Assembly: GCA_030847615.1 (NCBI GenBank)
Contig: JAUMIR010000001.1
Location: 181,493,001-181,557,000, forward strand
Direction of reading: 5' to 3'
Length of the DNA stretch: 64,000 bases
Source of the DNA: Gambelia wislizenii
Taxonomy: Eukaryota > Chordata > Lepidosauria > Squamata > Crotaphytidae
Below are positions 55,641-64,000 of the stretch, one piece after another. The position numbers were made by a program, and so were the translations under genes. The notes beneath the pieces were generated by a model. The model searched no databases. It was not told the origin of the DNA and was given only the letters and a program-made list of their open reading frames with translations. How positions within the stretch are numbered: position 1 is the first letter of the stretch; every line of letters begins with the position of its first letter.

Positions 55641-56180
55641 TTAATGTCCTTCACTCTTGGCATAAAAAAAGGGGATGTGGGAGTGTCAGTCCACTTATAG
55701 CAGCCTGGAACCACTTAATTCAGCAGAGATCAGAACAGCCACAGTGACTTAAGTGAGACACGAGCAATGAAACATCAAACGTGGTGCTGCATTTTTGAAT
55801 TTTGCTTGGGATCATAGGTTCACTTGTTCATAAGTTCTGGGACATATGTATTTTTGGATACTTGGATATATTTTCTATTTTCCACCTATCCTGGAACAAC
55901 TCAGCTGGACACATTTAAATCTTTTGGAGCACTGGCTGTTTCTGAGGGACATGAAAGAACCCATGATACACTATGCTGGATTGGAGAATATGTATTTTAC
56001 CAATCATAGTGGAATAATCTAAAATACTGCATGAAGTGAACTACAGGAAATTTTAAGAGGAAGATGCAGACTCAACATTCCTTTTCAATGTTTTTTCCCA
56101 CTGCTTTTCTCAATGAAATTCTAAGGCCATTTTTAAGCCCCCCCCCTTTTTGTGTGTGTGTTTTGGCCATTGCTGTTTTA
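55641..56180. other. Unassigned sequence
   Basis: No recognised element up to the DNA element at 56183; a C-run and TG-run lie at 56137-56160. Confidence 0.4.
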
Positions 56181-56182
56181 TA

Positions 56183-56768
56183 GGAGATTATCAGATAGGA
56201 ACAAAAAAGTGTTCTTGTCTCACAATCTCCTCTCCTGCCCCTGTCCCATCCCTGACCTGCCAGTCATCCTCCCCATCGCACTTACTGGCAACCCAGGAGC
56301 TCCCTTCACTTCCTGGATTGAAATACCATGGATTCTTGTGAGAAGATGTAAGCACAGGAAATTCAAAAGTCGAAACAAGAATACACACACACACACACAC
56401 ACACAAAACCAAACCACCAAGCACCTGAACACACTAAAAACATTACAAGTAACCCCGGGAGGGTACAAAAAAGTGTGTCATTTACCTGGATGTCCTGATC
56501 TCACCCAGAAGTGTTCTGGCACAGACAACCCATTGATGCTGGGATCTCGCCAGCATAATGGGGCACCTTTTTACTCACAGGAACATCTATGGCAGAAACA
56601 GAATGGGGTATCTATTGCCAGCTTCTCCCATCGATAAAAAGCAATGCCAGTGGAATGGCAGCACAACGGGTGCATAACAAGGGGGAATCAATGTCGTCTG
56701 AAAAGGGAGCTCTTTTGTGAACTCCTGGCATTCATGTAATGCCACTTTTAATGTGTCTGATAATTTCC
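56183..56768 (+). mobile_element. Non-autonomous DNA element, GGAGATTATCAGATA ends, ATA duplication
   Basis: Left end GGAGATTATCAGATAGGAA, right end TGTCTGATAATTTCC, ATA on both sides (56180-56182, 56769-56771). 586 bp. Sister of 45858-46451 over its full length, with an added (CA)n run at 56384-56405. Confidence 0.87.
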
Positions 56769-56771
56769 ATA

Positions 56772-56936
56772 GTGATCCCTGAAAATTTATAATGTTTTCA
56801 GAAGGTTTGCCTTTTGGATAATGGTGTTAACTAAGGCAGTTTAAATGTGTAACCTAGCATTATGAATTCATGACTGGTTTGTATTCATAATCCCTACATA
56901 TTCAGTAGTTTAGATATATATAAAGACTGTGAAAGT
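56772..56936. other. Unassigned sequence
   Basis: Short spacer without features. Confidence 0.4.
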
Positions 56937-56937
56937 C

Positions 56938-57200
56938 CCCCAGTCCTCACTTACTGGGCAGCAACAGGGGGCTGTTCCTCTGTTGATCAGGAAGCACCTT
57001 ACTGATGTTCCCATCCCCTCTTGAGTGAGTGATCTCCAGTGAGATGGGGGAAAGCAACAGGAAACCTTCTTCTGACTGTCACACTTCAGATGACTCATGG
57101 AAAGTTGTGGACATAGACAGCTGCTTCCTGATTGTCAGGGGAACAGATTCCTTCCACTTGCAGTGGCTGCTGCCCAGTAAGTGAAGGTGTGTTGGGGGGA
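56938..57200. mobile_element. Probable fold-back MITE
   Basis: CCTCACTTACTGGGCAGCA (56945-56963) is inverse to TGCTGCCCAGTAAGTGAAGG (57168-57187). Inner CTGATGTT/GGAAGC blocks (TCAGGAAGCACC versus inverse of GCTGCTTCCTGA) extend the pairing, and outer CCCCC/GGGGGG runs may be part of the ends. No clear target duplication was found. Confidence 0.55.
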
Positions 57201-58490
57201 ACATTACTTAGCTATATAGCTAATGTGCTGTCTACACTAGTTAAAAAACCCAACACCCCCCCCCACCAAATTTGGCCTGATAAGGTCACATGACATGTGG
57301 CCTTATCCCTGAATCTGGTGTGATAAAGCCACAAGACATCCAGCCCTTGCAGCACCAAACTCACGGTATACCACCTTACTTTGGGTTTTAAAAACTTGCA
57401 GTTTTCTCTGGAGTTTCCTGGATCCAGGATCTGCCCTGGATTCAGGGAGTGGGGAGGCAGGATAAGCACTGACAGGCACTGTCATTTACCCTCATTGGTT
57501 CCACTGCCACTGGCATGCAGTTGCAGACACACCCAAGATAGGATTAAGCAAAGCCTCTAGTAAGCAATGCCCTTAGGGTGGTCCCCTCTTGGGCACCCTT
57601 GGTAATGAGTCACATATCACAAACAAACATATACCAAAATAACCCTTATCCCCAGGACGTATCCCTCATTTCCTCTCCCTTTCCTACAATATGGAGAGAT
57701 CAATGCCTGTCTCTCAGCCATAAAGAGCAATCAGCAGAGTTTTGGTTTCCGTTGTTTAAATGGTGGGAAAGCAATTTTTGCTTTGTCCTATGCACAAACA
57801 CCCCTTCAGGACATGAAATGCAGTATAAATATTAGTCCCAAAACAATAGCAAAGTGTGCCACTGTGCCACTATGGAGGACACCCAGCCACTCCCTCTGTC
57901 GGTGTGCTCCCAGAACAGACCTCAGTGCTACCCTCAGGCTTACTTTTGAGTACTTCACTCCCTCCTTAAGGACTGGTAATCATTGCTCTGTCTCCCAAAT
58001 CTATTCCCCTTTTCATCCTTTCTATCTTAAACTTTGTTAGCTTTGTGTTGTTCTTCTGAGCATGTACTGCATGTGTGAGTGCTTTTTGAATTATTTTCCA
58101 ATTAAAAAAAACAATTATTTTACTTTAATTGGAGTTCTTTGCAGTGAGTACGCAGGTGCACAAGGTCCCGAAGTTTACCTGACCTCCCACAGCTATCCAT
58201 TTGAACTAATAAATTCCCCAATAACTGAGATTTTGGCATCAAGGGTGGCCCCCCATGGACCCCCCGCGTCTTTGGATAACAAATCACTCATGTAGGCAAG
58301 CCCAGCAATGAGTGGTGCAGATTCAGGGTTTGGGCAGGTAAGGTGTGGCACTTAACTCTAGACCAGAGTATTCTGAATTTCATGTAGTGCAGCTCCAGCA
58401 CAGCTCTGGGCCAGAGTATTATGAATTTCATCCAGATATTTACCCCCAGTGCAGATAAGCCCCAAGTAAGTGAGATAGAATTGCAAACAT
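57201..58490. other. Unassigned sequence
   Basis: No coding region is supported. 58360-58440 contains an approximate tandem repeat (CAGAGTATT(C/A)TGAATTTCAT at about 58366 and 58412, period about 47 bp). Confidence 0.4.
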
Positions 58491-58558
<68 letters not shown>

Positions 58559-58560
58559 AT
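58491..58560. repeat. (TA)n(CA)n(TA)n compound microsatellite
   Basis: TA run, then a CA run of about 36 bases, then TA run. A symmetric compound repeat. Confidence 0.95.
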
Positions 58561-60408
58561 ATTTGATTCAGGCATTGGCTGACATTCTGTTAGGGATATA
58601 TACATGTTCAGGCTTCCCTTTTGCATGCGTACATTCTTTTCTGGGTGCTGTGGGGTATTCATGTCCTCCCCCTGCAGCATCCAAATGTTCCCCCCGTGTA
58701 CTGAGCAGACTGTGAAGCTCCCACACATAGTCATTTTATGCTTCATGGGAAGTGTAAGGATCATAGAAGCATCCAGCTAAGCCACTATAGACCCAAAATG
58801 ATGACATCAGTACTGAGATTCATTTTGGTCTTCTGGGGGGTCTCACATTTGTCTACAGGGATGTAGCTAGACACTTCTGTGATCCTTTCCACTCTCTTTC
58901 TGTGATCCTCTGTCATCCTTTCCACTCTCCACAAAGCAGGGAAAGGCTATATGTGTGTGTGGGGAGGGGGTCAGAAGTTGTAAAGTAAGTTGTGGAATGA
59001 CATATGGCTCAGACCTGGCTGAATTATACTGGATTGCGGCCATTCTGTGTCAATAAACAGGCTGGTTTACTTTTACTTTTATTTATTTATTGTCAGTTGC
59101 CTGGTTATGCTTTGCCTGCAGATGTAGAGGTTGCAAAGTTGCCCATTCAGACAGATTATTCTAATAGGACAATCAGTGAACTATTAAGGAAATGCAGGGT
59201 AGGGATGAAAAGAATATGTAAAGAGTTGAAAACACACACATTAAAATTGGGCTTCTTGAGTGTCAGCCCCAACAAGGAGAATATTTCCTGAAGCCCCTTT
59301 TTCATTTTGTCATTTCCCCTCCAGTCCTCAATAGACTTCAATAGACTTCAGGACTACATTCACTCTCCCAGCCCAAACTCATTTATTTCCTACACAGCTA
59401 TTACCCAAATAGCTCGTGGAAATCCCATGCAAATATTGAGTTTCTAATATGTTTGGGGAAATTAGCAGCAACTAGACTTAGCAATGCAAGAGGGGTAACA
59501 GGGGGGGATCGTTATGCTTATTTTTATCCCTACTAACTCTGAACTCACATACACACAAACACAAGATGAAAAGTTAACAATGATATTTATTGAGGACTTA
59601 AAAATAATAACACCAGTCATGCACACATTCATACAATAGAGCATTCACACAAGATCACTAGGAAATGGAACAACAGAAGTTGACAGAGGAATAGATAGGG
59701 AGATTTCCAGAGGTTATACAACACCTGTCTCATAGTCCGAGGTTTTTAGGGCAGACTGGCAGTGTGGATGGATGAAGCAGAAATGGCTAACACAGAGTGA
59801 CAGAGTGTCCCCAGGAATGGAATGTGGGCACCCTGGCTACTCAGAGGGACATAGTATTCCCAGGACTGGAATCTGCATGCAATGAGGCAGGATTTTGGGC
59901 CAGTAGTTATGCCCCCCAAAAATGTCCTCAGGTGATGAAATTTCATGTGTTGAAACAATGGATTCCAGGTATCTCCAGGGATTGGACAAAGTGTTTCCTG
60001 AGTTTGAACAATGGGTTTCTTTGGATGCTGATGTGTTGTAACTGCCTTAAATGTTCTGGTGATTAAATTTACAAAACATGAGCAGCCTCCTTGATGGCTG
60101 GGTCTAGGGACTAAGGGAAGAGTGATACTTTCAGACAAAGGACTACTCCAACCACCGACGATGTGATCAGTTGTCTGTTACTAGGGTGTGTACAGGCAAT
60201 GTCCTCTTGTCCTTATTATATTTTCCTTCAGTTTGGAATTTGTCAATAGTCCTTCCCTTGGACAACACATGGCTTAGTACTTTCCTTTGGGATACTTACA
60301 GCGAGTCCGTGGGATTTTCCTGTCCTCCCACATGGATGACTACATTAATATGATAAATTATTAATAAGCCAATTTTGGGGGTTTCTGAAGGTGGGGCTCG
60401 TCAGGGGC
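58561..60408. other. Unassigned sequence
   Basis: Nothing recognised. 59330-59350 has a 16-bp direct duplication (CAATAGACTTCA twice). Confidence 0.4.
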
Positions 60409-60413
60409 ACTAA

Positions 60414-60968
60414 GGACTTTATCAGATGAGGCAAATATTGTGTCATCACCACATAACCATGAAAAGGCACGCAGATCAGACAACGTTGCCCTTTCGTGGT
60501 TATAAAGAGCAAAAATCCTGTCGTTTTTAATTGATGGCTTAAGCCATCAATAGATCTCCCTGCTGCTTTTTTGCTGGCATTGCCAGCATGCAATACCTTG
60601 GGCCATTTAAACCTCAGACTTACTCCAACAATGGTGCAAACACTTCCGGGTGATATTGGGATATCCTGGTAAGTTTCGCTCTTTTTTGACCCTCCCTGGG
60701 TTACTTATGACTTTAACAGTGTGTTTGGGTGCTCAGTCTAACTTAAAATGCTTTATTTTTGTTTTTAAGTTTAAATTTCCCGCACAATAAAATCGTATGA
60801 GATTTTGAATGAGGAAGTGAATGAGGCTCCATTCACTTCTTCTTTGTTGCTGGGAGCTTTTGCTGGGATTAGAAGGTAAGTGCGGGGGGACATTCTTTTG
60901 CTGGCATAAAAATGCTTTTTATTATACTGGCAAAAGAACTTTTAAAGATGCTGTGTCTGATAAAGTCC
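60414..60968 (-). mobile_element. Non-autonomous DNA element, GGACTTTATCAGA ends, TAA duplication
   Basis: Left end GGACTTTATCAGATGAGG, right end TGTCTGATAAAGTCC, perfect TAA on both sides (60411-60413, 60969-60971). 555 bp. It is the inverse-orientation relative of 42801-43363 (shared TTTTGCTGGCATAAAAA, GAAGTGAATGAGG, CCTGGGTTACTT and CACTTCCGGGTGATATTGGGA-type blocks). Confidence 0.87.
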
Positions 60969-60974
60969 TAACAC

Positions 60975-62055
60975 AGCTTTTCCCTACATGGTCATATTGT
61001 GGCTGGTAGGAAGGTGGGAGTAGCTGAGAGAGAAGGTTCATCACTGGCTACATTCTGATAGCCAGCACATGAGGATGACATCATCCTCTGGGACCCATAA
61101 AGGACTCCTGCACAGGATATCACAATATAGCAGATTATCACTCTCCTTGGTTGCAAGCCCCTCCCTTCCCATCAGCCACTATATGGTCACACTGGGGAGG
61201 CAAAGTACAGCCAAGCAAGGATTAGGGGCAGGGCAACTGCCCAATGAGTATTGCCATTGCTGCTTATGTCAGAAGAACATAGGTGGCAGCAACAATCCTT
61301 CTTGCTCAGCTAACCATGGCTGTCTTCCCACTGGTTACTACAATAGCCATGCTGGGGAGGCAGCCAAACAAGGAAGCTTGATCCCACTGCCTATGTCAGA
61401 AGAACCTAGGCGGTGGCAGCAGTGATCCTCCTCATTCAACTTCTCCCCTCATGCCAGCCAATAGAATGGCTGGGTCAGAGAAGGGGAGGAGCCAAGGAAG
61501 GATTACTGCCACAGAGGGTGGAGACTTCCTCCCCTCCCCCTTGCAAGTACATGTTTGAAACTCTATACACATAGATTTTTAAAGACATGGACACAGCCGC
61601 GAGAAAAAAATGATTAAATTATTTGTTTTCCCCTGTGGGAACAAATAATTTCAACAAATGTAGTCCCACTGCAGGAATGTTGTGCTGAAATAGGACAGGG
61701 TAATCTGAAGACAGATCACTCACCAGTTTCAACCCATATTTCAAGTGGAGACATAGCCTCTAGACTGGAGAAAATTACATATCCATGCATTCTCCCTGTG
61801 AAATATAATTCCTTGGAAAATGAGAGTTCAAAATAATGATGGGAGCCAGCAAACAACTTCCTAGAAGAAGTAGTTTGTCTCAATTTGTCAAGTGTCGGGA
61901 GAGGCTGCACAAATAGTGGGAGAAGCTAAATACATGGCCTTGCAACATCTTTCTACCCATGTTGCCTGTCACACCTGCTTAAAATGGGCCTTCAGTTGGG
62001 GAGATATTGATCAGTAGCCTGCAATATGTTTATGCATTTATAAGTGCTATGATAC
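60975..62055. other. Unassigned sequence with an approximate 128-bp tandem duplication
   Basis: TATGTCAGAAGAACATAGGTGG (about 61266) recurs as TATGTCAGAAGAACCTAGGCGG (about 61393), and CTGGGGAGGCAAAGTACAGCCAA (61192) recurs as CTGGGGAGGCAGCCAAACAA (61349). The region thus holds two partial repeats of 128-157 bp. No coding support. Confidence 0.5.
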
Positions 62056-62062
62056 CTAGTAT

Positions 62063-62391
62063 GGACTTTTTCGGATGTCTCAAATACACCGCAAGCAGCC
62101 TCCTCGCATTGCGAGGATGCTGCACTGCAGGGCGTCGCTTTCGGATGATGCTCTCCCCTGCCGGTATTGTTGCGGTACCGCGGGGATATTTGAGCATTAT
62201 ATTTCGCTGGTTTTTAAGCACGAAAGTTGATTGTGTTTAAAAACCGGCGAAATATAATGCTCACATGTCCCAGCGGTACCGCAACAGTACCGGCAGGGGA
62301 GAACGTCATCCGAAAGTGACGCCCTGCAGCGCAGCAGCCTCGCAACGCGAGGAGGCTGCTTGCGGTGTATTTGAGACATCTGAAAAAGTCC
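62063..62391. mobile_element. 329-bp CpG-rich palindromic MITE, TAT duplication
   Basis: Almost the entire element is an inverted repeat. Left GGACTTTTTCGGATGTCTCA mirrors right TGAGACATCTGAAAAAGTCC, and GCATTATATTTCGC near the centre mirrors GCGAAATATAATGC, leaving a loop of about 20 bases near 62217-62240. The arms are rich in CG (ACCGCAAGCAGCC, GCGGTACCGC). TAT lies on both sides (62060-62062, 62392-62394). Arms differ at a few per cent, often at CG/TG or CG/CA, as expected from methylated-CpG decay. Non-coding. Confidence 0.9.
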
Positions 62392-62468
62392 TATGTTGCA
62401 ACAAATATTGTTGGAAGCACCATTGCTCATTTCATTCATCATTTTGTCAGATCTTAATGAAAACAACA

Positions 62469-62499
<31 letters not shown>

Positions 62500-62501
62500 C
62501 T
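62469..62501. repeat. (CTT)n microsatellite at the CR1 3' end
   Basis: Eleven CTT units directly before the CR1 tail at 62503. Confidence 0.95.
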
Positions 62502-62502
62502 A

Positions 62503-63463
62503 GAATCATAAAATCATAGAACTGTAGAGTTCAAAGAGACTGCAAGGGCCATCCAGTCCAAAACCCTGCCATGCAGGAATCACTATCAAAGTATCCCTGA
62601 CAGATGGCCATCCAGCCTCTGTTTAAAGACCTCCAACGAAGGAGACCGCACCACGCTCCAAGGGAGTGTGTTCCATTGCCAAACAGCTCTTACTATCAGA
62701 AAGTTACTCCTAAAGTTGAGGTGGAATCTCTATTCCTGGAGCTTGCATCCATTGTTCCGTGTTCTAGTCTCTGGAGCAGCAGAAAACAAGCTTGCTCCAT
62801 CCTCAATGTGACACCCCTTCAAATATTTAAACAGGGCTATCATATTGCCCCTTAACTGTCTTTTTTCCAGGCTAAACATACCCAGCTTCCTAAGTCTTTC
62901 CTCATAAGGCATGGTTTCCAGACCTTTCACGATTTTAGTCGCTCTCCTCTGGACACGCTCCAATTTGTCAATATCCTTTTTGAATTATGGTGCCCAGAAC
63001 TGGACACAGTATTCTAGGTGAGGCTTGACCAAGGCAGAATAGAGTGGCACTATTACTTCCCTTGATCTAGACACTAAACTTCTATTGATGCAGCCCAAAA
63101 TCACATTGGCCTTTTTAGCTGCCACATCACACTGTTGACTCATGTTCAACTTGTGGTCTACTAGAACTCCTAGATCCCTTTCGCACGTAGTCTCGTTCAG
63201 CCAGGTCTCCCTCATCCTGTATCTATGCATTTTGTTTTTCTGCTGTAAGTGAAGTACCTTACATTTCTCCCTATTGAATTTCATTTTGTTAGCTTTGGCC
63301 CAGTTCTCCAGTCTATCCAGGTCATTTTGAATTTTGATCCTGTCCTCTAGGGTATTAGCTACTCCTCCTAATTTGGTGTCATCTGCAAATTTGATGAGTA
63401 TGCCCCTAATTCCGTCATTCAAGTCATTAATAAAGATGTCGAATAGCACTTGGCCCAGGACAG
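62503..63463 (-). mobile_element. CR1-clade LINE, 3' half
   Basis: Minus-strand frames read [79 protein letters not shown] and, after a shift near 62985, [20 protein letters not shown]. The catalytic Asp pair is intact. The 5' side stops abruptly at 63463 within the sequence that reads CCCAGGACAGAACCC in the 38.7-kb copy; beyond it lies different repeat-like sequence. Confidence 0.92.
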
Positions 63464-64000
63464 GCAAAACAAACAAACAAGTTTATTGATTAATCAACTG
63501 ACCATCTCAACGGTAGAATACAGTAGAAGACAGTAGAGTATAAAGAATACAGTAGAAGACAGTAGAGTATAAAGTATCTAAATATCAAAATGCATACAAA
63601 AGTAAATTAGATCACATCTAAACTCATATATAAAATTAAGTAAAAAGTTTAACCATATAATTTGGGGATATGAGGAAACACATAAAAGAGATAAAATAAA
63701 ATAGATAAAATAAAGTACTAAATGGAGAAAAAAATAATGTAATATCATGTAAAGTGGCACAAGCCGGATTGAATGGATTAAAGAAGCTCTACAGAAAGGT
63801 TTAAATAAACTCATCACCATGGCACGGAACCCCATTTTGTGAAATAAACTGATTTCTTAGGTAGGCAGCTTTTATAATAAATTTTGCAGTACTTCACACT
63901 AATTGTAAGTTCTCTCCAACCAGGAAATGGGATAACTTAGCAACGCGATCCCAGTTGCTCATTCTAACCAAAAATGGTTGTAAATAATGGGACTCTCATT
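63464..64000 (-). mobile_element. Possible LINE 3' tail of unrecognised family, incomplete at window edge
   Basis: Starting directly at the CR1 truncation point, the minus strand ends in CTTGTTTGTTTGTTTTGC, like a simple LINE tail. Upstream (63900-64000, minus strand) a short frame RMSNWDRVAKLSHFLVGEN resembles a coding terminus before an AT-rich 3' UTR. A 29-bp block (GAATACAGTAGAAGACAGTAGAGTATAAA-type) is duplicated in tandem at 63517-63573. I cannot name the family. Confidence 0.35.

Noticed and set aside
41097..63463. CR1 fragments as separate protein genes
   Set aside because: All align with the same CR1 coding region, are 5'-truncated and end in the CR1 tail.

Overview
The window looks like nuclear genomic DNA of a vertebrate, most probably a squamate (lizard-type) reptile. 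The reasons are the mixture of repeat classes, recognised from memory rather than by search: chicken-repeat-1 (CR1) LINEs ending in ATTCTATGA-type 3' tails, an L1-clade LINE, RTE and Penelope-like fragments, a tyrosine-recombinase (DIRS/Ngaro-type) retrotransposon, tRNA-derived SINEs and many short fold-back DNA transposons, all in AT-rich non-coding sequence. I see no convincing host protein-coding exon, rRNA, tRNA gene or CRISPR array. The window reads as an intergenic or deep intronic repeat graveyard.

Layout. Positions 1-3193 hold a CR1 LINE (+) split by a 1.85-kb Tigger-like element (TA target duplication, inverted ends) whose interior is an array of about 63-bp GC-rich repeats. 3.2-8.5 kb is old sequence with an RTE scrap and a hAT-like fold-back element. 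About 8.58-14.77 kb is a decayed tyrosine-recombinase retrotransposon on the minus strand, with recognisable Gag (CCCH zinc knuckle), reverse transcriptase, RNase H, tyrosine recombinase and a C-terminal SGNH hydrolase-like domain. 15-31 kb has a SINE, two copies of an internally expanded DNA element (19.5-20.3 and 25.2-26.1 kb), a C-rich minisatellite (23.3-24.0 kb) and many microsatellites. 31.9-36.76 kb is a 5'-truncated L1 (+) whose 3' UTR contains a 1.75-kb palindromic compound element that shares its 3' end with the 8.6-kb retrotransposon. 37.5-38.5 kb is a second Tigger-like element, followed by a 2-kb CR1 (-) at 38.7-40.8 kb.

40.8-64 kb is rich in small DNA elements. Six of them (40.9, 42.8, 45.9, 56.2, 60.4 and 62.1 kb) share a terminal motif beginning GGA(C/G) followed by an A/T-rich run and TC(A/G)GA. 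Five have perfect 3-bp target duplications (TAG, ACT, ATA, TAA, TAT) and the sixth has one mismatch. The same part holds CR1 fragments at 41.9, 51.3 and 62.5 kb, a second SINE, a third Tigger-like MITE, a Penelope-like fragment and two copies of an unnamed LINE-tail-like repeat.

The observations most worth following are the hydrolase-bearing tyrosine-recombinase retrotransposon, the compound palindrome with head-to-tail junctions inside the L1, the minisatellite-carrying Tigger-like element that interrupts a CR1 reading frame exactly at TA, and the terminal-repeat family with 3-bp duplications. Family names rest on motif recognition by eye. Boundaries given to the base are those where inverted ends and target duplications are visible; the rest are approximate.
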